Source: Arthrobacter horti (GTDB lineage: Bacteria; Actinomycetota; Actinomycetes; Actinomycetales; Micrococcaceae). From it: 64,000 bases of DNA. The notes beneath the pieces were generated by a model. It did not search any database and was not told the origin of the DNA. It saw only the letters and a list, made by a program, of their open reading frames with translations. The stretch spans positions 62,001 through 126,000 of the forward strand of contig NZ_JAVALS010000001.1 in the NCBI RefSeq assembly GCF_030731045.1. Reading direction: 5' to 3'. Both the position numbers and the translations under genes were made by a program. Positions 1-9,124 of this stretch are shown here, piece after piece (position 1 is the first letter of the stretch; every line of letters begins with the position of its first letter).

Positions 1-402
1 GGGCCACCTCAGAGTGCCTCAGTCGCCACAATTACCGTGAAGACGGACAGGCCGAAGGAGGTGGCTAAGTTTTGGCGTGACTTTCTTGATTATCGTGTGG
101 CGCCAAACCACAGTGACTCGGTGATGTTGGTAGGGGACGGTCCGACCTTGCTGATTCAACCCTCGGAGCAGCTGCTGGGGAAGGATGCCATTCATCTCGA
201 TATCCGGCCGGAGGACCAAGGTGTGTGCGTTGAGCGCGCTCTTGCCCTTGGGGCTCAAATGGCCGACATCGGCCAGACCGGTCAGGAGAGTTGGGTCGTG
301 ATGACAGACCCCGGCGGCAATCTTTTCTGCGTTTTGCAATCAGGCAGCGTTTATGAGGTATCGCTGATCAAGGACCCTGGGCGCGAGACCCTGCTGGACT
401 GA
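1..402 (+). CDS. VOC (glyoxalase/bleomycin-resistance fold) protein, 5' truncated by window edge
   Basis: The frame is open from base 1 without a stop, so the gene starts outside the window; the GTG at 37 is internal. The visible 133 residues begin with the first beta strand of a VOC module (ATITVKTDRPKEVAKFW), where the D-x-x-x-x-x-x-FW pattern is typical of vicinal-oxygen-chelate proteins. The end (MTDPGGNLFCVL) matches the usual last strand of the fold (DPEGN-F-C). Glyoxalases, extradiol dioxygenases and resistance proteins share this fold, and the sequence does not identify a substrate. It is a small cytoplasmic protein, probably a dimer. The fold is confident; the function is unknown. 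Confidence 0.75.
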   Translation, partial: GPPQSASVATITVKTDRPKEVAKFWRDFLDYRVAPNHSDSVMLVGDGPTLLIQPSEQLLGKDAIHLDIRPEDQGVCVERALALGAQMADIGQTGQESWVVMTDPGGNLFCVLQSGSVYEVSLIKDPGRETLLD

Positions 403-476
403 CCGGTCGAGCCGTCAACCGATGTCTGTCGTCACTTCACGCGGCTGCTCCTCCGAACGCGCAGGAACCGTGACTG

Positions 477-803
477 CTAGTAGATCGCGACGGGACTTCC
501 CATCGTAGAACGCCGTCCTCTAGATCGAACATGGCCACCTTGCGAGATGACGGCGTACCGGACGGCTTTGTCACCGATTCTGAGTCGTCGAGCGACTTGA
601 CTGAGAGTCAGGCCGGTCGTGTAGAGGCGGGCTGCTTCGGTGCGGATGCTGCGAGGAAGTTCTGGTCGACGGGCATCCAGAACGGCTCGCTTCGCGATTG
701 CTCTGTCGGTTCCGCGATGGATTTTGAACCGTTTGGCCAGCACATCGATGGGGAGTCCTGCTGCGTACCCCTCGAGGAGGTCAGATCGATTCGAGGCACT
801 CAA
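477..803 (-). pseudogene. recombinase-like helix-turn-helix fragment
   Basis: About 105 codons read leftward encode two consecutive helix-turn-helix units, LLEGYAAGLPIDVLAKRFKI and the later RLYTTGLTLSQVARRLRI. This resembles the C-terminal DNA-binding part of serine recombinases or resolvases (the L-x-x-G-x-x-x-x-x-LA-x-x-F-x-I-H pattern). No catalytic recombinase domain is present upstream. The only possible start is a TTG at 803 with no ribosome binding site. It could be a decayed recombinase tail or a stand-alone HTH protein of the kind common in Arthrobacter. A perfect 12-bp palindrome lies just upstream at 816-827. Confidence 0.4.
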
Positions 804-815
804 ACGGGTTTGAGG

Positions 816-827
816 AGTTCGCGAACT
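816..827. other. perfect 12-bp palindrome AGTTCGCGAACT
   Basis: AGTTCGCGAACT is identical on both strands and sits 13 bases upstream of the HTH fragment that reads leftward from 803. It could be an operator or a relic recombination site. The stretch 828-965 around it shows no gene or other recognisable structure. Confidence 0.3.
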
Positions 828-969
828 TCCTACGGCCGGGTCCCTCCGATCAGGTCTGCGAGGGGACTGGACGGGTGCCCGGCGCGCGGGGGATCCCTTG
901 AGAATACGGGAAATCAGGGACTTCGCCGGCTTCCGGGGGTTTGAGAAGCACCCACGAAGGCCCACCATG

Positions 970-1014
970 AAAAGCCCCGTTCCCCGCGACCATCGTCCGG
1001 GGAAACGGGGCTTT
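970..1014 (-). terminator. rho-independent terminator of the S53 peptidase gene
   Basis: An inverted repeat of about 16 bp (AAAGCCCCGT.. / ..ACGGGGCTTT with one unpaired base) has a loop of roughly 11 bases. On the minus strand it ends in GGGGCTTTT. It begins 12 bases after the stop codon of the peptidase. Confidence 0.8.
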
Positions 1015-1026
1015 CGCCGTGTCCGC

Positions 1027-2571
1027 CTATTTGCCGGCCGTGAGCTGCGCGAGCAGCGCCGTGCCGTTGGGGCTGCCGAGGCCGGTGCACGGGTCCCAGC
1101 CGGGGCCTGCACTGTAGCTGCCGTTGTTCCCCACGGTGATGTCCTGGAATCCGGCCTGCGCGCCGTACAGGGCCGGCTGGATGAGACCGAACCTCTTGCC
1201 GGTGGCCTGCGCCAGCCGGGCGATCAGGGCCGCCCACAGCGGAGCGACCGCACTGGTCCCCCCGATCACCATGTCCGTCCCATCGACCCTGACCTTGTAC
1301 CCCGTCTGCGGGTCCGCTACCCCGCCCACATCCGGAACACCGCGGCCGGACGGCGTGGGTGTGACGGCCTGCCAGGACGGCACCGGGAACACATCGCTGT
1401 ACCCGCCGCCCGTCGCCGAGCCGGGGCCGTCGTTCCAGACCGTCTCCGCGGTGATCACTCCCGTCGCCGGGTCCGCCTCGAGGCGCGTGCCTCCGCAACC
1501 CAGCGCATGCGGGCTCGACGCCGGGAAGTCCACATGGGCCTTGCCGTCGTTCACCCCGTCGCCGCTTCCACTGTCCCCGGCGGCCGCCGTCGTCGTGATG
1601 CCCAGGGCCGCCGCGTCCGCGAAGGCCTGATCCATCGCGTTCCTCGCCTGCGCCGTCCAAGCGTCCTCACTCTGGCCCCAGCTGATGCTGATGGCGACGG
1701 GCGACGCCTTGGTGGCGGCCACGATGGCGTCAAGGAATCCTGCATCGGTGTTGGGGGCGAAGTACACGTCGATGGTGGCCTTGGGAGCCAGCGCCCCGAC
1801 CACCTCGATGTCCAGCAACACCTCGCCGTCCGCACCCTGTGGGTCCTTACCCGCGTGATTGGCGGCACCGTCCACGCCGATCGCCTTGACTGTGGGCGCA
1901 GGCATCCCGAGTTCCGCGAAGTACGCCTTCAGATCCTTCTTGGAGAAGCCTCCGCCGAGTTCGATGATGGCCACGGTCTGCCCGGACCCGTCCGTTCCCG
2001 CCGGGAAACTGTAGATCTTGCCGAGATCAGGCGGGCTGTAGCTGGTGTTCGCCGCAGCGTGAGGCATCATGCGGAAATGCGCCCGCGTCTGCGGGCGGTC
2101 ATCGAGGCCGAGGACCGCCACTACGATCCCGTCCAGCTCGGCCGGGATGCGCAGTTCCCCGCTCCGGTGCCTGTGGCGGGTGAGTTCGCCGTCCGGGCCG
2201 GCACTTTCGACGTCGTCCAGCTCGGTCCCGAAGATGTGGGACAGCTGGGAGACCGTCCCGCCCAGCCGGATCCGGCGCGATCCCGGATCAGACTCCAGCA
2301 CTTTGGCACCAAGCCGTTCGAAGGTCCCGGTGGCCAGCTGCATGTCGGCGTCCGAGGCACCATAGTTCGAACTCAGTTCCTCAGCCGTGAGATGTGCGCC
2401 TGATGATGGATCGGGGAGCGGGGCCTGTCGTCGCAGGATCACCACCACTTCGATCTCATGGCTGGGATCAGCCGGCCCATGGGTGGTGAGATCCGGGGCG
2501 GGAGCCCGGCCGGAGCCTTCCAACGGCACGCCGTGCGTCATCGGGTCGTATGACGCGTTCTGGGTGGGCAT
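1027..2571 (-). CDS. S53 family (sedolisin/kumamolisin-like) serine-carboxyl peptidase with pro-domain
   Basis: This is a sedolisin-family endopeptidase, a subtilisin-fold enzyme with a Ser-Glu-Asp centre usually active at acidic pH. The first 165 residues or so form the pro-kumamolisin activation domain (LSSNYGASDAD, later YSPPDLGKIYSFP at the mature start). The catalytic parts are visible: DGEVLLDIEV supplies Glu (about 250) and Asp (about 254), AAAGDSG the oxyanion Asp (about 333), and GGTSAVAP the nucleophile Ser (about 440). The C-terminal FQDIT..GPGWDPCTGLGSP is the calcium-binding site. The ATG at 2571 is chosen because GGAGG lies 5 bases upstream; an ATG at 2583 precedes that site. 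No classical signal peptide is seen, so the export route is unclear. Confidence 0.92.
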   Translation of the reverse strand: MPTQNASYDPMTHGVPLEGSGRAPAPDLTTHGPADPSHEIEVVVILRRQAPLPDPSSGAHLTAEELSSNYGASDADMQLATGTFERLGAKVLESDPGSRRIRLGGTVSQLSHIFGTELDDVESAGPDGELTRHRHRSGELRIPAELDGIVVAVLGLDDRPQTRAHFRMMPHAAANTSYSPPDLGKIYSFPAGTDGSGQTVAIIELGGGFSKKDLKAYFAELGMPAPTVKAIGVDGAANHAGKDPQGADGEVLLDIEVVGALAPKATIDVYFAPNTDAGFLDAIVAATKASPVAISISWGQSEDAWTAQARNAMDQAFADAAALGITTTAAAGDSGSGDGVNDGKAHVDFPASSPHALGCGGTRLEADPATGVITAETVWNDGPGSATGGGYSDVFPVPSWQAVTPTPSGRGVPDVGGVADPQTGYKVRVDGTDMVIGGTSAVAPLWAALIARLAQATGKRFGLIQPALYGAQAGFQDITVGNNGSYSAGPGWDPCTGLGSPNGTALLAQLTAGK

Positions 2572-2700
2572 GAGGTCCTCCAAACATCGTTGAAGCCGTG
2601 ACCGATCCTCAGAATCAGTATCGTCCTCGCCCTGGTGGCCGTAAAGGACGCACGGTCCCTGCTTGACGGATCACCCACTGGTGCATAACTTTCACTACAA

Positions 2701-2712
2701 CTAATATATCAA
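2701..2712. promoter_or_regulatory. operator variant CTAATATATCAA upstream of the 91-aa protein/FdhF unit
   Basis: The 12 bases match the perfect palindrome found at 6260-6271 and 14565-14576 in 10 positions. A -10-like GAGTAT (2715-2720) follows at nearly the same distance as in the other two, and TTCACT (2691-2696) could be the -35 box. I infer a binding site for the GntR regulator encoded at 5533-6189. This is the weakest copy of the three. Confidence 0.55.
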
Positions 2713-2791
2713 TTGAGTATCAAGAAGGTCCGTCGGAGAAATCCGGCCGGACGCCCGCCCGGACGGATGACTGAGCGCAAGGAGGCGCCTC

Positions 2792-3067
2792 GTGACGGAA
2801 CTGCTGTCGATGCCGAAGGACGCCTTGACGGGGCCTTTCGTTCAAAGCATGAACGGCGTGGTCAAGAGCGCCGCGGGTCGTGGCCCCCGGGCCGATTGGT
2901 CCCGCCTGATCGGCCGGACGGTGGAGGTCTGGCGGCAGGGTGAACTGCTGGTGGTCGGCATCGTCGACCAGGCGACCCCCGACGACAGGACCGTCTGGAT
3001 CGCCGCGGACGGGTGCCGCCGTCGTAAGCTCTACGACAAGAGCGACGGCTGCAGTGTCTGGGCCTGA
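2792..3067 (+). CDS. 91-aa protein of unknown function, first gene of the molybdoenzyme unit
   Basis: The GTG start is fixed by AAGGAGG 6 bases upstream. I do not recognise the family. The protein is small and basic with no signal peptide or membrane segment. Its second half (WSRLIGRTVEVWRQGELL, then VWIAADGCRRRKLYDKSDG) looks like a compact beta-rich domain, with two Cys residues near the end (in DGCRR and DGCSVW). It lies 77 bases upstream of the FdhF/YdeP-like gene and behind a copy of the shared operator, so it is probably co-expressed with that enzyme. An accessory or regulatory role is possible but is inference only. Confidence 0.65.
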   Translation: MTELLSMPKDALTGPFVQSMNGVVKSAAGRGPRADWSRLIGRTVEVWRQGELLVVGIVDQATPDDRTVWIAADGCRRRKLYDKSDGCSVWA

Positions 3068-3144
3068 CACCGCTTCCATCAACCCGCAGGCCGGCCGCAG
3101 GGGCCGGTCACTGCACGGCTTTTCACAGTGAGGACACTGGTCAC

Positions 3145-5451
3145 ATGAAGTTCACCCGGCAGCCCGCCCCCGTCGCCGACATCGACGAGGACCTCCTGGA
3201 GGTCCACGAACCGAAGAAAGCCGCGGCCGGCGTCAAGGCCGTCATGGTGGCCCTCGAGCGCGCCGTGGCCCAGGCCGGCGTCCAGCGCACCACGCAGTCC
3301 CTCCTCCGGCTGAACCAGAAAGGCGGCTTCGACTGCCCCGGCTGCGCCTGGCCTGAGCCCGAAGGCAAGCGCAAGGCCGCCGAGTTCTGTGAGAACGGCG
3401 CGAAGGCCGTGGCCGAGGAGAACACCCTGCGTACCGTGGGCGCCGAATTCTGGGCGCAGCACTCCATCGAGGAGCTCTCCACCAAGACGGAGTACTGGCT
3501 GGGCAACCAGGGGCGCCTGAGCGAGCCCGTGGTCATCCGGCCGGGGGACACCCACTACTCGCCGATCTCCTGGACCGATGCCTTCGACCTCATCGGCGAG
3601 CATGTCCGCGCCAGCACCCCCGACCGCTGCGTCTTCTACACCTCGGGCCGGACCGCCAATGAGACCGCGTTCATGTACCAGCTCTTCGCACGCTCCATCG
3701 GCACCAACAACCTGCCGGACTGCTCCAACATGTGCCACGAGTCCTCCGGCTCGGCCCTGAACCCGACCATCGGGATCGGCAAGGGCACGGTCTCCCTGGA
3801 CGACATCCACGACGCCGAGCTGATCTTCGTGGTCGGCCAGAACCCGGGCACCAATCACCCGCGCATGCTGTCCGCCCTCAAGGAATGCAAGGACAAGGGC
3901 GGCAAGGTGGTCGCCGCGAACCCGCTGCCTGAGGCTGGGCTGTTCAACTTCAGGGACCCGCAGACCGTCTCCGGCGTGGTGGGCAACGGCACGCCCCTGG
4001 CGGACGAGTTCCTCCAGATCAAGGTGGGCGGGGACCTCGCCCTGTTCCAGGCGCTGGGACACCTTTTGCTGGAGGAGGAGAAGCGCAACCCGGGCTCGGT
4101 GGTGGACCGCGAGTTCGTCGACGCCCGCACCGACGGGTTCCAGGCCTACTCCGAGGCCCGTGCCACCCTCGACTGGGACGAGACGGAGCGTGCCACCGGG
4201 CTGGACCGTGCGCAGATCGAGACCGTCGCCGGGATGCTGCTGCGCTCCAAGGCCACCATCTTCTGCTGGGCCCTCGGCATCACACAGCAGCCGCATTCCG
4301 TGGACACCATCCGGGAGATGGTCAACGTCCTGCTCATGCAGGGCAACTTCGGCAAGCCAGGCGCCGGGGCCTGCCCCGTCCGCGGTCACTCCAACGTCCA
4401 GGGTGACCGCACCATGGGCATCTGGGAGAAGCCGTCGGAGGGGCTGCTGGGCGCCCTGGACGCGGAGTTCGGCATCGAGTCGCCGCGGCATCACGGCTAC
4501 GACGCGGTGGAGACGCTCGAGGCGTTCGAGCGGGACGAGGTGGACGTGTTCGTCTCCATGGGCGGCAACTTCTCCCTTGCGGCTTCGGACACCGAGGTGC
4601 TGGAGGCCGGCATGCAGCGTGTGGGCCTCACCGTCCACATCTCCACCAAGCCGAACCGTTCCCATGTGGTTCACGGCCGCACGTCGCTGATCCTGCCCAC
4701 CCTGGGCCGCACGGACCGCGATGACAAGCATGCCGGTGGGAAGCAGTTCCTCTCCGTTGAGGACTCCATGTCCGTGGTGCACTCCACGCAGGGCCGGCTC
4801 AAGCCCGTCTCGGACCACCTGCTCTCAGAACCGGTCATCGTGGCGCGCATGGCGGAAGCCGCGCTGGGGGAGGAGCACCCCGTGGACTGGCGGGCCATGG
4901 CCGAGGACTATGACGTCATCCGCGATCACATCTCGCGCGTCATCCCGGGGTTCGAGGACTTCAACGCCCGGGTCCGGAACAAGAGCGGTTTCGTGCTGCC
5001 CAATCCTCCGCGCGACACCCGCAGCTTCGCCACGGACATCGGGCGCGGACGGTTCACCGTCAGCCCGCTGGAGTACCTCGAGGCGCCGGCCGGTCATCTG
5101 GTCCTGCAGACGCTGCGCAGCCACGACCAGTACAACACCACCTTTTACGGCCTCGATGACCGCTACCGGGGCATCTCCGACGGTCGCCGCGTGATCCTGA
5201 TCCACCCGGAGGACCTTCAGGAGCACGGCTTCCAGGACCGCGAACTGGTGGATGTGGTGAGCGTCTTCGCCGGTACCGAGCGGCGGGCGGACAAGTTCCG
5301 CCTGGTCGCCTATCCCACGGCGAAGGGCTGCGCGGCCGCCTACTTCCCGGAGGCCAACGCCCTGGTCCACAAGGAGAATGTGGCGCGCGAATCCAACACC
5401 CCCGGCTTCAAGGCGATGTTCGTGCGCTTCGAAGCGCATCGCGAAGGCTGA
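3145..5451 (+). CDS. FdhF/YdeP family molybdopterin oxidoreductase (formate dehydrogenase-like)
   Basis: A 768-residue cytoplasmic molybdopterin-guanine-dinucleotide enzyme of the FdhF/YdeP branch. An N-terminal cluster site carries Cys64, Cys67 (FDCPGCAWP) and Cys82. NMCHESSG places Cys197-His198 where formate dehydrogenase H has its Sec/Cys-His molybdenum site. The C-terminal cofactor domain includes LQTLRSHDQYNTT. No Tat signal or subunit partner is visible, and no fdhD lies in the window. Shared regulation with soxBDAG and purU suggests it oxidises formate released from one-carbon units, but YdeP relatives are poorly characterised and the substrate is inferred. A GC-rich hairpin follows the stop. 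Confidence 0.85.
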   Translation: MKFTRQPAPVADIDEDLLEVHEPKKAAAGVKAVMVALERAVAQAGVQRTTQSLLRLNQKGGFDCPGCAWPEPEGKRKAAEFCENGAKAVAEENTLRTVGAEFWAQHSIEELSTKTEYWLGNQGRLSEPVVIRPGDTHYSPISWTDAFDLIGEHVRASTPDRCVFYTSGRTANETAFMYQLFARSIGTNNLPDCSNMCHESSGSALNPTIGIGKGTVSLDDIHDAELIFVVGQNPGTNHPRMLSALKECKDKGGKVVAANPLPEAGLFNFRDPQTVSGVVGNGTPLADEFLQIKVGGDLALFQALGHLLLEEEKRNPGSVVDREFVDARTDGFQAYSEARATLDWDETERATGLDRAQIETVAGMLLRSKATIFCWALGITQQPHSVDTIREMVNVLLMQGNFGKPGAGACPVRGHSNVQGDRTMGIWEKPSEGLLGALDAEFGIESPRHHGYDAVETLEAFERDEVDVFVSMGGNFSLAASDTEVLEAGMQRVGLTVHISTKPNRSHVVHGRTSLILPTLGRTDRDDKHAGGKQFLSVEDSMSVVHSTQGRLKPVSDHLLSEPVIVARMAEAALGEEHPVDWRAMAEDYDVIRDHISRVIPGFEDFNARVRNKSGFVLPNPPRDTRSFATDIGRGRFTVSPLEYLEAPAGHLVLQTLRSHDQYNTTFYGLDDRYRGISDGRRVILIHPEDLQEHGFQDRELVDVVSVFAGTERRADKFRLVAYPTAKGCAAAYFPEANALVHKENVARESNTPGFKAMFVRFEAHREG

Positions 5452-5463
5452 GCAGGGACGGTA

Positions 5464-5514
5464 CGACGACGGCGGCCGGCGAGCGTCACACGCTCGCCGG
5501 CCGTCGTCGTCGTC
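5464..5514. terminator. bidirectional terminator hairpin between convergent genes
   Basis: A long near-perfect inverted repeat (ACGGCGGCCGGCGAGCG / CGCTCGCCGGCCGTCGT) with a 4-base loop lies between the stops of the molybdoenzyme and the GntR gene. It has no long T tract, so termination efficiency is uncertain. Confidence 0.65.
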
Positions 5515-5532
5515 AGGGCGTCCAGGCCGGGG

Positions 5533-6189
5533 TCAGAGGACCTTGCGGATCTCCGTCTCGAAGTCCGTGACGTGGGCCAGCGCGAGCTCCGCGGCGCGGT
5601 CGCCGTCGCCGCGGACGATCGCCTCCAGCAGCTCCGCATGCTCGCTCACGTGGGAGGAGAAGCCGGGCAGCCGCTCGATCACCAGGCACCAGATCCGGGT
5701 GGAGAGGTTGTCGTAGCGGATGAGGACGTCCTCCAGGTGGGGGTTGCCCGCTGCGCGGTAGATCATCCGGTGCACCTCCATGTCCAGGCGCATGAGATCC
5801 CGCTGCCCGTCCCCGGAATCACCGAGGGAGCGCAGCTGCTCGATCATCTCCATCATGCCGAGGCGTAGTGTGGCAGTGGCGTTCTCCGCGGCTCGTCGGG
5901 CCGCCACTGGCTCCAGGACCAGGCGGATGTCCCAGATCGCCGCGAGCTCGGTGATGTCCACGCTGGTGGCGAAGGTGCCGCGACGAGGGTAGGAGACCAG
6001 CAGGTGGTCCGTCTCCAGGCGTTTGAGAGCCTCTCGCACCGGCGTGCGGCCCATGCCGAGCTCGGCTGCGAGCTGGCCGTCGTTGAGGGGCTCGCCCGGT
6101 CGGATGTCCAGCATGACCAGCCGGTCCTTGATCTGCTCATAGGCCTGGTCGGCGAGCGACCGCCCGGGGGCGGGTGCATGCACTGTCAT
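5533..6189 (-). CDS. GntR family regulator, FadR/FCD subfamily, probable repressor of the sarcosine/C1 regulon
   Basis: The 218-residue protein has an N-terminal winged helix (about 12-75, with LAAELGMGRTPVREALKRLE as the recognition region) and an FCD effector domain (about 85-210, with WDIRLVLEP, MEVHRMIYRAAGNPHL and SEHAELLEAI carrying the usual acidic and His metal/ligand residues). The ATG at 6189 is chosen because AAGGAG lies 8 bases upstream; an in-frame start at 6225 lacks a site. It is divergent from glyA. The palindrome CTGATATATCAG lies in the shared 110-bp region and again upstream of two other units, so it is the likely local regulator. The ligand could be sarcosine, glycine or a C1 derivative (inference). 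Confidence 0.9.
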   Translation of the reverse strand: MTVHAPAPGRSLADQAYEQIKDRLVMLDIRPGEPLNDGQLAAELGMGRTPVREALKRLETDHLLVSYPRRGTFATSVDITELAAIWDIRLVLEPVAARRAAENATATLRLGMMEMIEQLRSLGDSGDGQRDLMRLDMEVHRMIYRAAGNPHLEDVLIRYDNLSTRIWCLVIERLPGFSSHVSEHAELLEAIVRGDGDRAAELALAHVTDFETEIRKVL

Positions 6190-6259
6190 GTCAGAACTCC
6201 TTCCATTGTTGAAGACTGTTGACATCTTCTCAGACTCTCGTGATACTCATCATAGCGAA

Positions 6260-6271
6260 CTGATATATCAG
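6260..6271. promoter_or_regulatory. operator CTGATATATCAG in the GntR-glyA divergent promoter region
   Basis: A perfect 12-bp palindrome. GATACT (6275-6280) starts 15 bases after the palindrome start, exactly as TATACT does in the copy at 14565, so the operator occupies the spacer just upstream of the -10 box. That position suits a repressor. Its centre is about 34 bases upstream of the glyA start. The same site could also control the divergent regulator gene. Confidence 0.72.
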
Positions 6272-6299
6272 TTAGATACTAGAACTTTGAGGAGAACGA

Positions 6300-7592
6300 A
6301 TGACCGAGGTGCTGACCCGCTCGCTGGCGGAGACCGATCCCGATGTCAAGGCCGCCATCGACCGTGAACTCCTGCGCCAGCAAGGCACGCTGGAGATGAT
6401 CGCCTCGGAGAACTTCGCACCGCTTGCGGTGATGGAGGCCCAGGGGTCCGTTCTCACCAACAAGTACGCTGAAGGGTACCCCGGGAAGCGCTACTACGGT
6501 GGCTGCGAGCATGTCGATGTCATCGAGCAGCTGGCTATCGACCGTGTCAAGGCCCTCTTCGGTGCCGAGGCGGCCAACGTCCAGCCGCACTCCGGCGCCC
6601 AGGCCAACGCCGCCGCGATGTTCGCCCTCCTGGAGACGGGGGACACCATCCTGGGCCTGTCCCTGGCCCACGGCGGCCACCTGACTCACGGGATGAAGAT
6701 CAACTTCTCCGGCAAGCTCTACAACGTGGTCCCGTACGAGGTGAACCGGGAGAGCCTCCTGATCGACATGGCCGAGGTGGAGCGCCTGGCCCTGGAGCAC
6801 CGTCCCAAGCTGATCGTGGCCGGCTGGTCCGCCTACTCCCGTCAGCTGGACTTCGCCGAGTTCCGCCGCATCGCCGACCTGGTGGGCGCCTACCTCATGG
6901 TGGACATGGCCCACTTCGCCGGCCTCGTGGCCGCGGGCCTGCACCCGAACCCGGTGCCGTACGCCGACGTCGTCACCACCACCACGCACAAGACCCTGGG
7001 CGGTCCCCGCGGCGGCGTCATCCTGAGCAAGGAATCCCTGGCCAAGAAGATCAACTCCGCCGTCTTCCCGGGCCAGCAGGGCGGCCCCCTGGAGCACGTG
7101 GTGGCCGCCAAGGCCGTCGCCTTCAAGCTCGCCTCCGAGCCCGCATTCCGCGACCGCCAGACCCGCACCCTCGAGGGTGCGCAGATCATCGCCAGCCGCC
7201 TCCTCGCCGCCGACGTCGCGGAGGCCGGTGTCTCGGTGGTCAACGGTGGCACCGATGTGCACCTGGTCCTGGTGGACCTGCGGAACTCCGAGCTGGACGG
7301 CCAGCAGGGCGAGGACCGCCTGCACCGTATCGGCATCACGGTCAACCGCAATGCCGTGCCGTTCGACCCGCGCCCGCCGATGGTCTCCTCCGGCCTGCGC
7401 ATCGGCACCCCGGCCCTCTCCGCGCGTGGCTTCGGCGCCGCCGAGTTCACCGAGGTAGCCGATATCATCGCCTCCGCCCTGAAGCCGGACTTCAGCGAGG
7501 AGCTCGCCGACGAGCTCAGCGCCCGCGTTCGAGTCCTGGCGGACAAGCACCCCCTGTACCCGAACCTGAACGCCGAGAACGGAGCGCTCTGA
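6300..7592 (+). CDS. glyA: serine hydroxymethyltransferase
   Basis: This is a PLP enzyme interconverting glycine plus 5,10-methylene-THF with serine plus THF. The 430 residues match the usual length. [15 protein letters not shown] contains the PLP lysine (Lys231), and MIASENFA, the GCEHVDVIE region and VDMAHFAG are standard SHMT landmarks. GAGGAGA precedes the ATG by 6 bases. It heads the sox operon, and its stop overlaps the soxB start (TGATG). Next to sarcosine oxidase its likely role is to combine the glycine and methylene-THF made from sarcosine into serine. A second, housekeeping glyA may exist elsewhere. Confidence 0.96.
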   Translation: MTEVLTRSLAETDPDVKAAIDRELLRQQGTLEMIASENFAPLAVMEAQGSVLTNKYAEGYPGKRYYGGCEHVDVIEQLAIDRVKALFGAEAANVQPHSGAQANAAAMFALLETGDTILGLSLAHGGHLTHGMKINFSGKLYNVVPYEVNRESLLIDMAEVERLALEHRPKLIVAGWSAYSRQLDFAEFRRIADLVGAYLMVDMAHFAGLVAAGLHPNPVPYADVVTTTTHKTLGGPRGGVILSKESLAKKINSAVFPGQQGGPLEHVVAAKAVAFKLASEPAFRDRQTRTLEGAQIIASRLLAADVAEAGVSVVNGGTDVHLVLVDLRNSELDGQQGEDRLHRIGITVNRNAVPFDPRPPMVSSGLRIGTPALSARGFGAAEFTEVADIIASALKPDFSEELADELSARVRVLADKHPLYPNLNAENGAL

Positions 7593-8809
7593 TGGCGGAT
7601 CTGCTGCCTGAACACCCGGACTTCCTGTGGCGGAACCCGGACCCGAAGCCCTCCTACGACGCGATCATCGTCGGCGGCGGCGGGCACGGTCTGGCCACCG
7701 CCTACTACCTGGCCAAGCACCACGGGATGACGAACATCGCCATCCTGGAACGCGGCTGGCTCGCGGGCGGCAATATGGCCCGCAACACCACGATCATCCG
7801 CTCGAACTACCTCTGGGATGAGTCGGCGGCCATCTACGAGCACTCCCTCCGCCTTTGGGAGGCCCTGCCTGACGAACTGGAGTACGACTTCCTGTTCAGC
7901 CAGCGCGGCGTCATGAACCTGGCCCACACCCTGCAGGACGTGCGCGAATCGGTCCGCCGTGTCGGCGCGAACAAGCTCAACGGCGTGGACGCCGAGTGGC
8001 TGGACGCGGATCAGGTCAAGGAACTCTGCCCGATCATCAACACGAGCGAGGACATCCGGTACCCGGTCCTGGGCGCCACCTACCAGCCCCGTGCCGGCAT
8101 CGCCAAGCACGACCACGTCGCCTGGGCCTTCGCCCGCAAGGCCGACGAGCTGGGCGTGGACATCATCCAGAACTGCGAGGTCACCGGCTTCCTCAAGGAC
8201 GGCAACCGTGTGGTGGGCGTCCAGACCAATCGCGGCACCATCCACGCCGGCAAGGTGGCGCTGTGCGCCGCCGGCCACTCCTCGGTCCTGGCCAAGATGG
8301 CCGGCTTCGATCTGCCGATCCAGTCCCACCCGCTCCAGGCACTCGTCTCCGAGCTGCACGAGATCGTCCACCCCACCGTGGTCATGTCCAACCATGTCCA
8401 CGTCTACGTCTCACAGGCCCACAAGGGCGAACTCGTGATGGGCGCCGGCATCGACTCGTACAACGGCTACGGCCAGCGCGGCGGCTTCCACGTCATCGAG
8501 GAGCAGATGGCCGCCGCCGTCGAGCTCTTCCCGGTCTTCTCCCGCGCCCACCTGCTGCGCACCTGGGGCGGCATCGTGGACGTCACGCTGGACGCCTCGC
8601 CGATCGTCGGCAAGTCGCCCGTGGAGAACCTCTACGTCAACTGCGGCTGGGGAACCGGCGGATTCAAGGGGACTCCGGGCGCCGGCTGGACCATGGCCCA
8701 CACGATCGCCACGGACGAACCGCACGCACTCAACGCCCCGTTCGCCCTGGAGCGTTTCGAGACGGGCGCCCTCATCGACGAGCACGGCGCCGCAGCCGTC
8801 GCCCACTGA
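7592..8809 (+). CDS. soxB: sarcosine oxidase subunit beta
   Basis: This is the catalytic flavin subunit of heterotetrameric sarcosine oxidase, which demethylates sarcosine to glycine with H2O2 formation. The 405 residues start with the dinucleotide-binding motif [14 protein letters not shown] (about 27-40). Known beta subunits carry covalently bound FMN on His173, and here a His occurs at exactly residue 173 ([10 protein letters not shown]). The C-terminal [14 protein letters not shown] is a family signature. The ATG overlaps the glyA stop by one base, implying coupled translation. Confidence 0.96.
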   Translation: MADLLPEHPDFLWRNPDPKPSYDAIIVGGGGHGLATAYYLAKHHGMTNIAILERGWLAGGNMARNTTIIRSNYLWDESAAIYEHSLRLWEALPDELEYDFLFSQRGVMNLAHTLQDVRESVRRVGANKLNGVDAEWLDADQVKELCPIINTSEDIRYPVLGATYQPRAGIAKHDHVAWAFARKADELGVDIIQNCEVTGFLKDGNRVVGVQTNRGTIHAGKVALCAAGHSSVLAKMAGFDLPIQSHPLQALVSELHEIVHPTVVMSNHVHVYVSQAHKGELVMGAGIDSYNGYGQRGGFHVIEEQMAAAVELFPVFSRAHLLRTWGGIVDVTLDASPIVGKSPVENLYVNCGWGTGGFKGTPGAGWTMAHTIATDEPHALNAPFALERFETGALIDEHGAAAVAH

Positions 8810-8830
8810 CCCCACGAAAGGAGCCGAGCC

Positions 8831-9124
8831 ATGCTGCTCATCACCTGCCCCAACTGCGGGCCGCGCGACGAGACCGAGTTCCATTACGGGGGCCAGGCGC
8901 ACGTCCCGTACCCCGAGGACCCCCACGCCCTGAGCGATGCCGAATGGTCCCGGTACCTGTTCTACCGGGAGAACCCCAAGGGCCTGTTCGCCGAGCGCTG
9001 GGTGCACAACGGCGGCTGCCGCAAGTGGTTCAACGCCATCCGCGACACCGTGAGCTACGAATTCAAGACCATCTACACGGGGGAGTCCCCCCTCGAAGCC
9101 GGTGCGAAAGGAGACTCCCAGTGA
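8831..9124 (+). CDS. soxD: sarcosine oxidase subunit delta
   Basis: A 97-residue zinc-binding subunit that stabilises the heterotetramer. The four known zinc ligands are present at the family positions: Cys6 and Cys9 (TCPNCG), His59 and Cys63 (WVHNGGC). AAAGGAG lies upstream of the ATG. The TGA stop overlaps the GTG start of soxA (GTGA). Confidence 0.95.
   Translation: MLLITCPNCGPRDETEFHYGGQAHVPYPEDPHALSDAEWSRYLFYRENPKGLFAERWVHNGGCRKWFNAIRDTVSYEFKTIYTGESPLEAGAKGDSQ

Noticed and set aside
898-2403. 501-codon plus-strand open frame opposite the S53 peptidase
   Set aside because: Arg/Gly/Pro-rich composition with no family motif; it mirrors the codons of the real minus-strand gene, as expected in GC-rich DNA.
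3079-4818. 579-codon minus-strand frame opposite the molybdoenzyme
   Set aside because: Shadow of the real gene in GC-rich sequence; no recognisable domain and no ribosome binding site.
6234-6252. TGATACTCATCATAG next to the glyA operator as a second operator copy
   Set aside because: It lacks the symmetric CTGATATATCAG core; it may only be promoter sequence of the divergent regulator.
7996-9120. Long N-terminal extension of soxA through soxB and soxD
   Set aside because: The upstream part is out of frame with and overlaps two clear genes; the sox alpha N-terminus starts at GTG 9121.
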